64,000 bases of DNA from Undaria pinnatifida (GCA_012845835.1 JABAKD010000027.1:10872790-10936789); one strand, 5' to 3'; positions 44,111 to 57,202 are shown, counted from the stretch's first letter. Numbers and translations: made by a program. Notes: generated by a model not told the origin, from the letters alone.

Positions 44111-44708
44111 TTTTCCGTTGGAAGTCTCTCCGACAGTCTGCGATGGAAACAGAAGAAAAGGATTCTTAATAATTCGGCACCTTCCTTCGTCGACTCGCGT
44201 TGAATTGTGACTACCAACGCTATGAATCGCTATCGGCAGTGGGGTATATTGGAATGAGAATGTCCGTACCCGTATGTGAACCGCTGTGACTCCGACCTCA
44301 ATAAATAGCATTCGAGGTTGAATGCTACACCACTATGGCGACGGTAAACAAGCCACCAGTCAGTCTAGACTACAAGCATGTTGTTGTTGTTGTTGTTGTC
44401 ACTTTAACTCACATAATCAAGTCCGTGGTCACAGGACAAGATCCGGTCATTCTGGAGTGAAAGCCGCAGGGAAAAAACACACTCCAGAAGTAAACCTGTT
44501 TACAAACTTCTTCCAGGTATGCTCCAGATTTTCATTCGAAACGTCTTGCACAGAAAAGACTGAGGACTTTTTTTGCCCTCTATAGAAGGGTAACGGCGAA
44601 GTAATATTCATGCGACAGTGCCCGCGCCGCACTCTATATGTGTGACTCATCTTCCAGGCACCTTCAAGTACAAGATCATAAACTGCACGTACGTAGTGGC
44701 CTGCGATA
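44111..44708. other. Unassigned stretch
   Basis: Contains a TTG microsatellite at 44377-44398 and a short block near 44188 (TTCGTCGACTCGCGTT) shared with 15790. No gene is seen. Confidence 0.5.
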
Positions 44709-45863
44709 GCTAGAGATGGGCTCCACGGAACGGCCTTTTCGAATAACCGAAAACCAGATCTAGGAGGCGTTATTCTTTAAAATAAAATAACCGGTATAAC
44801 GGCTTTTTTTTCATGGCGATTCTTGCCGGTTAACCTTGGGTTAACCGATAACCGGTTGAGTCGCTTTTTAGTGGTCAGTCATCCGTAAATTGGAAACAAG
44901 GTTCATTTTTCATCAAGTGTGGCCTTGCGGTGTAGTACTTAAGTGCGTGATTGGTTCCGTTTGCAAATATGGTGTATTCAAGATAGATTGTCTCAGGTTT
45001 TGAAATATTTGATGAGCAATATTATCCTTCTTCCAATATGGAAAAGCACAAGATCAGGCTGCATAAAAACCGACACAACCAGAGATCCGCACACTCCATG
45101 CTCCCGAAGCTCCTCGAATCGTCGTCACTTCTACCATCGGGCGACGAGTGCACACAAAAGTCGCCCTGATTTTTAGTTCATACGACACGACTTAAAACCT
45201 CCGCTAAACACTAGTCTACACTATTAATAATGCCGCGTACTGCATGCATGCATCGGGGATAAAACGAACAACACTTGTAATCACAGGCTGGGTCCAGAAG
45301 AAAATTGTTAAGTGTGGAAAAAACCCGCAATTTGAGCTGGGACGGAAACAAGACTATTGCACTGGTGAAATTCTGCCGACTTGCCGGCGAAATGGATGTT
45401 TTTGTTTGTGAAATCCTGCCGACTCATAGCTTTTATTTTTGGTGTAGGGGGGGTGATCCAACGTCAATTATCCCGCACAATCAATTGTGTGTCAGGTTGA
45501 AGTCATGCCCACCAGACTATTTAATAGGCTCAAAGTCGACATTGGATCAACCGACTTTCACGCTGTCACGTTTGCTACTACGCTATTCAAAGTGGCAGCC
45601 GCGTTTTGGTGTAACCAAAATCAACCGGTTTTCCGGTTTAACCGGTTAAAACCGCAGATTTTAGCCGGTTTAACCTGTAAAATCAACTAAATCTCAGAAG
45701 CCTGTGATACATATCAAACGTTATGATTAAAATTCTTTCCGTAGTCTATTTATTTCAAAAGCAATACTGTACGGTAACCGATTGGTGAACACATTTCTTA
45801 AAACCGGTCAACCAGAACTCAAAAAGTGGCTGTTGTTGTGAAAACCGAACAATCACACATCCC
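44709..45863. mobile_element. Possible hAT-like remnant rich in CCGGTTAACC words
   Basis: The left side starts TAGAGATGGGCTCCACGGAA, and the reverse complement of the right side starts CAGGGATGTGTGATTG, both of the YAGRGATG type common in hAT ends. CCGGTTAAC-type words repeat near each end (44795-44855 and 45625-45680). No transposase is found and the flanking 8 bases do not match, so this is tentative. Confidence 0.35.
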
Positions 45864-47430
45864 TGCTGGGTTTCCGAAAACAGCGGTTAACCTTTTGTTT
45901 TCCACCCGGGTCTCAACTCTAGACGTATCTCTTCCGATATACATCCGGGCGAAATTGAGAGAGATAATCATGATTCGGTCTTGTATATTCCGTCACGTTT
46001 TGCCGGGGGGGGACACGTCCCACATTTAATATTTCACTGCATATTTCCGAAAGGGCTGTTCCTCTCGGACACTTGGTATTATGTACAGAGAACTCTCCGT
46101 ACATGGATATTCAATAGATTGACGAGAAAACATGTCTTAGGTTATACAAAACAATGTCAAAACCGTATGAGGGTCTATACAATACGCCACGTCAAGGTCA
46201 TCATCATAGCCGGGCGATAACATTGAAAGGTGATGATGATGGTCCACACAAAAACTTTTCACCAGGTCCGTGTTCGATACTGTTAAGCACAGTATTGTAT
46301 CATCAGCTTTGTTATGCCCAAAGGCAGAGACAGAAAGGACAGGCGATTGAGACACCAGTAGGGCGCTTCCCAACGCAGAACCCAGCCACCCCTCCGCGAC
46401 TTCGTGACGCATGGCGTGGCCAACGGACGTGTTAACCTTGGAATCACCTAAACTGTTCCGGTTTGGCAATGAATGCCCTGTTCAATACACACTGTTTTTT
46501 TGTGATTGCAATGTTTTTGACATGTCTGTGGTTTGCAGCGATTTTTTTTTTTTCATGTGTGTTTTTTTGTTCAATAGCCGCGAGAGTCTCAGCTCTGTGT
46601 TCGCTTTGTACTCGAGATAATCGAGAAAAAGGCATCCTCAGCAAGCAAAAACCTGGTATAGCACGACTCGCTACTGACAAAGGCATGCGTTCATGGACTT
46701 ACCTATCCCCGTGCGTATCGTATAGGGCATCGTGCGTATCGCTTTGCGGTCACTGACCTGTCTTCGTTTACACGTAGTCTACGGTGTTTCGTAGGCCGAT
46801 TGCTACCGGTCGACGGCAGGAACGTACCTGACCTCGAGCTCTCACGGTTGGGAGCTCCATCACAGGGACCCCGGTGTCTCTTGTAGTCAGGCGGTTTCAC
46901 AGAATCACCAGGGGTGGGGGAAAGTCTAGCGTCGCGTTCGTCTTCTTCGGATCGTCGCATCTTCGATCCCGTTCCCGATGCCTAGATGTACTGTTGACAT
47001 CCCCCGATTGCCATGTGATCTGCATGACTATTCTGGGTTGGATAATACTGTCGAGTACTCCACGTAGCTCGCGAGTATATCGACTGTTGGGAACACATGT
47101 CATAGTCGATGCGAAATCATTTCATAGCTCATGACAGAGCCGAACGATGGCCTAAACAGTATGTCGGGTAAAGACCACCATCATAGTCGCGCAAAAATGT
47201 TGGGGGCGGTAATGATACAAGCAAGAATAGTGCCACCTCGTCAGTGTCTTGTCGTGTTCCCCGTAGAGCATGATATCGCCGACCTTGTTGTGTCTAAAAG
47301 CAGCTAGCTAAAAAAGCAGACACGAATGAGACACCAGGAACCATGAGGAAATCTCCTCCTAACATCGACAACACTGCTACCCCCCCTCAGAGATTTCCTG
47401 ACGTTGATGCCCAGCCAACTCTACTGATCG
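45864..47430. other. Unassigned stretch with a diverged duplication
   Basis: About 46180-46440 and 47150-47430 appear to be old direct copies: CATCATAG, a TTGTTATGCCCAAAGGCAG against TTGTTGTGTCTAAAAGCAG pair, and GAGACACCAG. No coding region is recognised. A T run (46542-46553) lies between them. Confidence 0.45.
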
Positions 47431-50180
47431 AGTCTACACTAAACATGATTACCCTGTGCTTCGTGCGTGTGATTTTATCCATGTAATTATGTATGCCGTT
47501 TGATCACCACGAGGCAATACAAACAAGGTACAAAGTGACAGCTTCACGTCTAGTTTATGACTGAGATTAACATTAATACCTTATTCATGCTCACAACAGC
47601 CAAGAGAAATGGTTAAACAGCTGCAAGCGTGGTCTACTGCGAGCGACACAATCGTTTATTGCCTTGAGGTTCAACAGCAACCCATGGCACACCTCGCCCG
47701 AAATACCTGTCCAAGGCAACTATATTAGGCTAGCCATCAACTACAACAGGGCGAAAAGTGTGCGGAAAATATAGGTGGCTTCAGTCTAGAGCTATTCGCT
47801 ATAGCATAAACGGCAACCAGTGAAACAAAAATATTTCAATAACTATTGAGCGTACTATAGAGTCCAGAAGCAGCATAATCGGTTCCGCCTTGAAACTATC
47901 GAGCCAAACTACACGCTTGCTTTCAACGGGTACGTAACTCACTTCATGCCCTCGTTCACAAAATCTTCAACTTTTACGTGATTAGTCGCGCCCCTCTCCC
48001 TGACGGTCGCTTTCAACGAAACCTGTTGACGCTCTGGACTTCGTTCTCCATTTAACAACAAGATCGCTCGTCTCCTCGCCCAAGTTCTTTGGCCGCTGGG
48101 GTAACCTACAACTCCTCGGTACCCCAATACTTCCGCGATCGATTTGCACCCTCCGAATGTCAATAAGGGGAGGTTCATCCAAGCTTCTGTGGCTTGAACC
48201 GAGGATTTGTGCTTTCAAACCACGTAGGAATTATTTTGATTCATCCTGGTTCAACACAACGTAAACATATAGAGTAAAGAGCTATTACGTTGTGGGGGGA
48301 AACGTGGTACGTGGTCGGTCGGAGGTCAAGCGCACGCTCCGTGCTAGTGCATCACTGACATGTCCGGGAAGCCCCTGCCATGTTGGTGCCATGTTCCTCT
48401 GGCATAAAAATGTGGAAAGATTTGCTTTTTCCGCGACAGTCCACAGTAGGCTAGGGCGACCATGACGCCTTCCGTATACAGGGGCAACCTTTGGGGATTT
48501 CCATGTTCTAGTTTGCGACATCCCCCACGGGAGTTCTCAAAAACCAGCTGTTGATAAATATCCGGCGTGATCGACAAAGATAAACCTTGCAAACGACACG
48601 GATGACACATGAGCAACAGATTGGTGCCAGCCCCCACATTCGACACCACGGGGATACAAAACCAACTAAACGCCGCTGTCCTTGAATGCTACGTTCTCCG
48701 CGAGGGAGCTCCTGCCCGCAGCCCGCAGCCACCTCTCTTCTTTCTAGCATCGTACTGTATACGCTGCGCCCCGTGTGCTTAAAACGTTCATATCGCAAGT
48801 CGCACGACGATTGATGAAGCAGTAATATTATACATACCCCTAATTGTTACCCCTTATAAAAAACAAACATATGAAACTAGAGTTCGCAGCTCAACCTATT
48901 ATTTGTGGAATTCAACACCATCTAGTAATTTTTCTCTCCCTGTGAATGGGTGGCGGTCCACAGCGCATATAAAGAGACGCGAAAAATGCTTATGTATTTG
49001 ATGATTATCCATGTAAAACAATTGAAACGGGCGAAACACGCTGGCCGTTCTGGACCCACGTATACCTTAATGGAGTGTCAATAAAACCTCATCGATACCT
49101 CGTACATTCTCATCGCGTGGTAGGTTGTGAACGACCCCAAGGACATAAAGATAAATCCTGTTGCGCTTAGACTTTCCATATTTCGACATGGAATAGACAC
49201 CCCGAGACTAATTAGTATTGCCAATACAGGTGGCGGTACATCGATCATAAGCAGCGCCGCCTAGCGCATACACACGGGTACCACGTCAGTAAACTAAAGG
49301 ACACTCGACCAACGCGGTGGCCTATCTGGATCCACGTACACCAGAATTAACAGTCGATACTTCCAAAATTTTCAAATTAGGTCCTACGTGACCCACCGTA
49401 AATGGTATGTCGTCATGCGCTTAGGCGTTCGGTCTTCCGTCAAAGCCTGGCACAACGATTACTGAGGTGATGATTTTTCCAACCTCGTTGGATGGGCGTG
49501 TGCACACCACTATGTTGAATGGACTGTTCCCGGGTTAGGCCATGTCGGTGCGGCCACCATGCGACCAACAGACTTGCTCCTAGAAGTGGCCGTGGACGTT
49601 CGGGGTCTACGAACGCCTTCACTCGTATCTTGCACGCAAGCCAGCATGTTTTTCCGGAGCATACTGCACCACGTGGGGCCCCACGCCCCGAGGATGTAAC
49701 GGCGGATAAAACTTCGCTTCTCCTGTTTTCAGTACGACAAGCGCGTGTAACGAGCAAGGAAGACATCGGCTTCTATAAGAGAAACTCCCTGCGGAGGTGG
49801 CCATAGATTCAAACATTCTACGCCCGCGAGCCTTTTAAGAAATGCGTGATAAACCGGGGGTGCCCGTGGCCCCACCTGGCCAAGGGTATCGTCGGGTGGT
49901 GACGTTTCAGGGGTTTGTTTTGGCCATGGCTCGGGGTCGTGGCCGCGCGAGTGACACTCCTGTTCCTATGCGGTCCTACTTGTTTGCGTTTTCATAATTT
50001 GCGATTTGAATCTGCAACGGAATGGTAACCTACGCTACGCCACTGCAACCGCGTACAGTGTTTTTTTCGTGTGGTTGACAGCTGTTCACCCGTTTGAGCG
50101 GCTCAACCCAGTGGCGAGACGGAGGGTAGGCCCCTTACCGTGGCCATGACGACTTATCACCGCCTTATTATGTTTCTACC
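47431..50180. other. Unassigned stretch downstream of the membrane-protein gene
   Basis: Minus frames at 47939-48798 and both-strand frames at 49440-49816 have no recognised domain. The 3' untranslated region of the minus-strand gene must lie just below 50181, but no clear polyadenylation signal decides it. Confidence 0.45.
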
Positions 50181-53100
50181 CTAAGGAACCGGAAAATCAA
50201 GCACCCCAACCAACTCGAGTTGTCGGTTGACGGTAGGCTGGCAGCATCGATACATGCCGTCAACAACGCGCGTTAAAGTTGAGTCTACCGCTGAAATATT
50301 AATACGCAAATATTTCGTAGACAGAGCACTAGACATAAACACTTGACCCACCTCTGAATCATCGTCCTCATCTCTCGACACGGCTTTCTTTCTCATGAGC
50401 TTGGAAATTCCTCCGATAATGAAGATCGAGAAGTCGAAGTACATTGGCAATATCAGCGCTGGGATGTAAACAAAAAACGGTCGCGGAGCAGATCATCGTA
50501 TTTTTTGTTAATCTTGTGCCCACGGCGAGCTGATATTAAGATCGGTGTCACGTTGCGTTGTTGTAAATACTCGGGAGATGTCCGATGACATCGCGTATGA
50601 AGCACATTCCCGTCACGTCAAAGAACTGAGCGTATGGGCGATTACGTTCCTCCGTCCTAGTCCAAGTTCTCAACGTTCGCGGCGGTCGCCGTCGTTGTAG
50701 GGTGCACACGATGCTTCATTCTTCATACCCATCAACTCGACCACCACTCTCAACATCGTCAGGGTAGCTGTTAGCGTATTTGCGGAACTGAAGAGGACAA
50801 ACTGTTACCCAAAACGCAAAAACAGGACTCACCAACAAGAACCATCAATTGAATGATAATGACCGCGTTGTCGGCCCTCTTCGCTTTGTCGGTCCCTTCC
50901 CATTTCAGAGCGGCGACAGCTAGGACTGCCATGCAAACAGCATCAGCGCCCGACAGGCAGACCGCCACGGTGTTGATAAACCTGCGATTTTTAGCGTTGT
51001 ATTGGCACATATTGGGCAACGTACTTGACCGTTTTCCGAGTTGATGGCGAGGGTTTGGGTGTCCGAACGGGGTTGAAAGACCAAAGCTAGTCCCTGTTTT
51101 ATTTGACGACGCCAGAGCCGTTTAGCCGGCAACCGTAAAAATATGCATTAAGAGAAATTAAACGTGTTGTGGTGTATTCCTTGGGGTTATGTTCGATCGA
51201 AGAACAAGAAAAAAACGATGCGCATGAGTAACAACAAGAACGTTCTGGATGCCCTTTTCCCGTAATAATCAACCTGGCCAACTTTCCCGGGGAACACCCA
51301 CTGATACAAGGCACCGTCTTTCAAAACCTGGTCAGAGGAAAATCCTCACATCGAAGAATAATTTTCGGTGCGTGGAAATCATGCTGGCGCGGGTCTAAGA
51401 CTTACTCTGACTGTTGAATGGCATATGAAAAATACTTGAGCATCTCGCCAACCACCCCAGGGTACTAGACAAACCGTGAGAGCTTTGGCCCGAAGATGTG
51501 GAGCGATAGGTGCTCGCCACCTTAAATCACATGGTGAAGACATGAAATCTCACCTGTTCGCGAAGGGCTTGAATAGCACGAGTACAATGCAGGACAGTAG
51601 AAGCTGGCCGCAGAAGCAGAACAGCTGCGTCACGCTCTCGTCAATTAGTACTCCGATTGCGGCAAACATCGCGGACTGCGATTATCATGAGGGGTATGGG
51701 CATCCATGAAGGTTACTATTGTGAGTGTCAAACACAATTAATTCTAGCATACGACTGGCTGCAACAGACCTAAGAGTTGTCAGACACCCGTGTCGTATTG
51801 ATGAAGACGAGGAGGCGTGATAACTCATTCGCACGAAACCTCATCGGTGTTAATATACCATATATGCACAGTTTGTTGTCTGAATTAGGGTGTATACCTG
51901 AACGAGTGAATATATCATGAACCACGACCCAGCTTTGGTAAAGTCCACGAACAGTGGCTCGAACCCGATCCGGAAACGGTCGCCTTGCCTCCGGGCGATA
52001 TCATCGGCGCTACGTTGTGCCCAGTCATCTTCACCCGGGAATTCTGTGTAGGCTCTCTTGGCGGTCACCCATTGTCCTGCGTCCGCCCAGGAAAGGAGGC
52101 TACGACTTTCCTTGCAGCTTTTTATGACCCTTAAAAGGAACCCCTCTCCAGCGCCATCTCCTTCCCCGACTTCGTGGCTGTGGGCCGTCGGCTCAAACGC
52201 AATAAGGTCGTCAGAACGCACTCGTACGTGTATAGTCCGGCACACCATGATCACCATGAGGATGGGGTAGAGAAGCTGAGGGCACACACATAACGGTACA
52301 TCGACGAGAAGCGCAGACTTCAGGTGGTTAGAAGCAGTGATCGGAACTTGGAAACGACATGGACACAACGTACACTTTCTTGTTATCAAGACTAGTGCGC
52401 TACGAGAGGGGCAAAACGTTGTTCGGCTGTAGTATTTCCTGAAGGACTGGACTCCTGAACCATGAGTTGTCGGGAAATTAATACAATGTGGACTTGTTAT
52501 TCGTTGTCTACTAGGCCGCAGGGTGATTCAAGGGGGTAAGCTCACATATTTCGTAACCGTGGAGGGCTTGGAAAAAAACAGGCATCCATGAGCAAGGCGC
52601 CCTACACAAAAATGTGTGAATCCGCACCGCAGCATGTATCATGGGGTCTATGAAGGTGCAGGTAACGTCCTTGGTGCGTGACAGGACAACGTCATAAAAA
52701 TAGGCCGCCTTCATCAGCGAGACGCAAAATAAACGCATTCTTGTGTAGTTGTTTTTAAGGCACCTTGACACTGTTTCATAGAGTTGAAGGCGACTCACCA
52801 ATGCTACTGACGCCGCGGCGATTATCATCAAGCACCTGCTTTCGCGGAGGGCCGATGCCCCTGCCGCGATGGCTCCTTCGAATGCAAACAACAAGAACAC
52901 AAGCTCAACGTGCGGAAAGTGTAACCATGCCGACGTTGACACGTCTCTATAGTCCGAGACTACGCTCAAGCGGCTCTCGCTATGTATTCCATCTTGGCTG
53001 GCCTTTTCCTCGTCATTGTGCAGTTGTAGCTTGTACCCGCTTCTGCGCCTAAGTGCTGAGCTGCTCGGAGACGGCATTCGCGGTCGTCGGCGGAAACCCC

Positions 53101-54849
53101 GGGCCTTCGTTCCAGTCAAAGAGTCATAATCACCGTCAGGCCGAACCCCCCGTTTGGTCCATCGAGGAACGGCTAGCTCACAAATGGGCGTGCCGTCGAG
53201 CTGGGCCATTTCGAGCTCCTCTTTGGCGCGTTGCTGTTGGTGGATAAGATACGTTCGACAAGCAGAACGCGTAATTAATTCGTCAGAATATGTGAAGGCA
53301 GGTGTCTTCAAAACGTTGTATGGTTGAAGCCGGTCGCCCCGGTGGCGTATCAGGTTATCCTCGAGCCTGGTATAGGTCAGTTTCGTGAGTTCGAGCCCCG
53401 CCGAGTGCATACTCGTATAAAATCGTCGGGACTTTTTCTTGTGGACAAATTGACTTGCGGAAAGCGCGAGAGCGTGAGTTAGCAACATTCGATTAACAAT
53501 CGACGAGCAGTGGGATTGCTGAACCCTATGCGCGATAAAAATTGAAGGCAAGAACCGGGGAGGAGAAGGGATGACACCTGTGACCACGGCTTGTCCAGAA
53601 GCTGGAAAGTGAAAGTGTGCTAAAAAAAAAAAAAAAAAAAAAAAAATGGTTGATGCAGGAGTATCTAGGCCTTCGCCTCTACCAGTAATATTTTACCAGG
53701 TACAGGCAAGCTCGGTACGAGGTGCTAGAACATGGAAATCATGTGAGATGCGCCTTTGGGGAATACGTTGAGCGCCGTAATCCTGGGCACTGTCACCTTC
53801 GTCACCCAAAATGCTTCCAAACTGGAGGCCATCAAGATGTGAAGGAGGACGAGAACTAGCAGAATGACGACAAAGAGCACAAGATTGCCGATGAAGACGA
53901 GAGCGCCGATTTCGCTCGACCCAGCTGGTGCAAGCTCACACACAGACCAATCATCTGTATCCTCCAGTCGAGGACTTCTCGTTACCGGTGTATATGACTC
54001 GACCATATCTTCCGGAGGCCAAAGATTCACCCACCTGGATAAGGAAAAAACGTTATATCATAGTTGATATACAGTCATACCGGTACCCGTTGATGCAATG
54101 TTGGGGGATTTCACTCAGCGGACTTCTGCTTTATGAAGTTGTAGCGTGTGAGTCCTTGCGTCGATTTGTGGAATGACAGGTAAAACTCTTTACCATTCGC
54201 GTCTGGAAGGAGCAACGTGTGTTCCTATCTGAATATTCCCAGACCTGAGGTGCTTGGCAAAATCCAAGATCCACGAGTCGTCGGCTCCTGTAGATTCCAC
54301 CAGCGACAACGTTGCAAGGAATTGGATCTGGCCAACGAGCACCAAAGACATCGTCGCTGATGGCGCACGGACTCTGGAAGAACTCTGCACGGAGCTGGTG
54401 GCCGACTGCGTCTGCGTCACAATAATCCGACGAATACGACGCACGTGATTAGACGGCTTACATCCCGCTTGAAGGAGATGCCGATCACACACGCTTTCAA
54501 CCGTCAATATACAAAATCCACTGGACGGTAATTTTTTTCTACCAAAAAGAACGTTCGGTATCACACTGAGCACTTTCCAAAATTCACACGATGGCATGAT
54601 ATTTGTTGACGGGCCTTGAAACGAAATGTGGGACGATGAACACGTGTCGCGAGCTAGGAACGGATGCTCTTACGTCAAGCAACGCAGTTGACGCGAAGAT
54701 AACATTATCATACTCACCAATCCTGCAGACTGTGCCGCCCCTGATGTAGCTCCGGTGCTAGCGAACACGCTGCATCCAGCGGCAGCAACCACACCACCCA
54801 GTGTGAAGATAGAGGTAGCTTTGGCAGCAGCACTGGCAGACGTAAGCAT
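50181..54849 (-). CDS. Multi-pass membrane protein, eight exons (conserved brown-algal type)
   Basis: Exons on the minus strand: 54849-54718, 54405-54245, 54034-53797, 53437-52799, 52275-51898, 51675-51554, 50981-50833, 50458-50181. All introns are GT-AG (210-570 bp), donors mostly GTGAGT. Phases agree throughout, giving 699 codons with the stop. Joined text makes sense across junctions, for example FAKHLR-WVNLWPPEDM, ASVAL-LLYPILMVIMV, YSLVQ-SAMFAAIGVL, LFKPFANR-FINTVAV and IIQLMVLV-ALILPMYFDF. About seven or eight hydrophobic segments alternate with conserved-looking loops (FEPLFVDFTKAGSWF, ALKWEGTDKAKRADNA, KKAVSRDEDDDSEVGQVF). I recall similar C-terminal membrane regions in large Ectocarpus proteins, loosely TRP-channel-like; that is memory, not a search. 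Transport or channel activity is only inferred. The acceptor of exon 4 (after CACAAG) and the first exon's start are the least certain. Confidence 0.8.
53555..53646 (+). repeat. Poly-A-tailed repeat J in an intron
   Basis: The segment CCACGGCTTGTCCAGAAGCT with GGAAAGTGAAAGTGTGCT ends in 25 adenines (53622-53646). The same segment without the tail is at 15977-16012. It lies within the intron between exons 3 and 4 of the membrane-protein gene, antisense to it. The tail suggests an RNA-mediated insertion. Confidence 0.6.
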
Positions 54850-56371
54850 CTGTGTGAATTTGACCGTCATACGCGACAACGGAAGAGTGAACATTGGGAT
54901 ACGTAAGTCGAAAAACAGCGGGTACCCCGAACCAGGAGCGCCTGGGATGGGAGCCTCCGGGACTTGAGAACGGTCAAGTCGGCACGTCCCGCCTATGCCA
55001 AATGCCATGTATTTCCCGCTGCAGATAAAAGTAATGTGTCGTTAAAGCACCTGTTTCGGCTTGTCACGGGGCGCTTTATGTCTGGGGTACAGAGCACTTG
55101 TTTCGGCTTGTCACTGGGCGCTTTTTTGTCGGGGCTAAAGAGCACTTGTTTCGGCTTGTCACGGGGCGCTTTTGTGTCGGGGTACCCCCTCTATAAGGGA
55201 CAGCAGCAATCGGTGTTCATGGGCAGTCTGCTTCTTCTGTATAAGTTGTCGTGGAATCACAGATAATCGCGCCCAATTCGGTCGGTGTTGCCCAATAATG
55301 AATTCGAAACAACGTTCACTCGTGTTCAAGAGGTCAGATCCAAGCTTAGACGCATGTTACGATATAGAGGTAGCACGTTTCGTCTGAAATGCTTTCTGAA
55401 TGACGGGGCTCGTTAGCCCCAAATAGCCGGCATTAGCTCTCTTTATTTTGCACGATTCTCGTCGTTTATCCAGCCCATGGGGTTATTCATCTAGTACATG
55501 TAGCATATTATATTTTTATCCAAGTATAATTTTGAGAGAGGTCTCAAGCTTCCAAATGAGGAAAACTCAAGAAAAAATAGGGATGCACCTCTATCGTAGC
55601 ACGCGCCATTAAGCCTGCAATGGTTATCTCCAGGCGAACGTGTCTATGAGCACAAACGACGTACACTGAATGGTTTTGGTCTTGAAATAGGAGATACAAT
55701 CGAACAAAACTTGTTTATATTTTGGTCATATGAATTTTCTTTTCTCCACGGACCAATTCGAACCATTTTACCAAATACACCGGCAAAAATTCGAATAAGG
55801 GCTGCCGTTCGGAGTTCCTTGATTCAGAACCGTCTGTTTGACTGATTCCAACCGAATGCAGGGAAACGACACCTGCCGTTAATTTCAAGTGATGAGTATG
55901 CGCGAATTCTATGCAACGAGCTCTTATCTCCAAGGGTTGAGTTGAGTATGTTCCTGGGGCAATGCCAACTAATGAATCGCTAAACGTTTAGTCTACGGTT
56001 TGATCGGCATTGACATAACGATATATGCGCAGCTAGTGCCGGCGGTGGTTTGGACAACGACCAATAACACACCTGTTTGCTTAATGTTACTAGATATATG
56101 TCTCTACTTTATTCATTTCGTTCAACCCTTATCCTGATCTACATAATTAATGTCCCTCAACCCTTATCTCAATCCTTACAATGATTGCCGAGGTTGGTTT
56201 ATCTTCCAATGCGTGCATTTCAATCGAGGTTAGCCACAGAGAGAAGGCCTGGACTGTTTACTTCACAAACAGTAAAAACAGATACCAAGGTAAACATTAC
56301 CAGCTCGAGTCCGCGCTGATTTCGTTCAGTTGGCTAAATCTTACAACGGATACTGTCATGATCTACGTTAC
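54850..56371. other. Probable long intron or upstream region with a 48-bp tandem repeat
   Basis: If the proline-rich exon belongs to the gene, this is a 1.5-kb intron. It holds the tandem repeat at 55045-55190. A minus frame at 55715-55933 (ending LVKWFELVRGEKKIHMTKI) could be a missed exon, but has no decisive splice sites. Confidence 0.4.
55045..55190 (+). repeat. 47-48-bp tandem repeat, three units
   Basis: Each unit begins GCAC-TGTTTCGGCTTGTCAC and continues GGGCGCTTT-TGTC-GGG; starts are at 55047, 55094 and 55142. In the plus frame it encodes a 16-residue repeat (STCFGLSLGAFLSG), explained by the period. Confidence 0.95.
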
Positions 56372-57202
56372 CTCTTGTGGAGCTGACTCTGGCGCGGCGG
56401 TAGAGCTCGAGTACGATGGGGCGGAAGCGGGCTGCACAAAATTTAGCGGACCAACGGTCGCTGTCGGTGGATCACGTGCTGTTGGCGCAACATCTGGAGG
56501 TTCCAAACTTTGAGGAAACTGTGCATGTGGTGTCTCCTCAGTCGGTTCAGCCCCTGGAGCAACCGGTTGTTGTACCCCTGGAGCGACGGGCGGCAGCATT
56601 CTTTCAGGAGGTTGGTCTACAACTAGGCGCGCGATCGGCGCTACCAACGGTGCTTCCAGAGGGCTTGGCTCCGTTAGTGGTGCCGCCGGTTGTTCAACAA
56701 CTACAGGAGCCGTGGAGGAAGGTGCTGGCACAGGGGGTGCAGCGCGTGGTTCTACTGGTGGTGCCGCCGGTGGTGCAACACCTGCAGGAGCCGTGGGGGA
56801 AGGTTCTTGCACATTGGGTGTACGGTTTGGCTCCGATGGTGGTGCCGTCGGTACTTCGCCCACTGGAGCAGGCTCCGGGGAAGATGCTTGCACTGGCGGG
56901 GGCTCAGTGGTTGACGTCGCTTCAGGTCTCTGCAGAGGTGATTCTGCAGGGGTTTCCGTAACAGGCCTAATGGGTGCTGTGGTTTGCTCCACTGGTGTTC
57001 CCTTTGGCTGGTCAACGCCTGGAGTAGGCTCCAGGGATGGCACTTGCGCAGGTGTCACTGACGTAGAAGGCGGAACTATTGGTTCGTTAACAGGCAAGGC
57101 CGTAGGAACCTCAGATGGTCGTGAAGCTGCGGCAAACGCACGGGTGGCAATAAGAGGGACGCAATTAGTTTCCTTTTCCTTTTCACTGTGTATTGGTTCC
57201 AT
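56372..57202 (-). CDS. Proline/alanine/threonine-rich exon, probable stalk of the membrane protein
   Basis: An uninterrupted minus frame from ATG at 57202 (MEPIHSEKEKETNCVPLIAT) to a donor at 56371 (CAAGAG then GTAACG). It ends in phase 0, which fits the phase-0 acceptor of the exon at 54849. The text is almost entirely Pro, Ala, Thr, Ser, Val and Glu with recurring APPVEP, SPTAPAG and TEPSPLEAP units, as in mucin-like or cell-wall-spanning linkers. In the gene order it would precede the first membrane segment and so face outside. The frame stays open to 57286, and a GTAAGC donor at about 57276 hints at a further upstream exon ending KGWLEIA, but I could not find a phase-matched acceptor. The opposite strand is also open (Gly/Ala-rich), so the strand is inferred from context. 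Confidence 0.5.

Noticed and set aside
42312-44217. Many minus-strand Leu/Cys-rich frames
   Set aside because: They repeat with the 183-bp satellite unit and change frame between units.
53340-53405. tRNA gene suggested by GTGAGTTCGAGCCCCGC
   Set aside because: The T stem does not pair and no D arm is present. The site lies within or next to a coding exon of the minus-strand gene.
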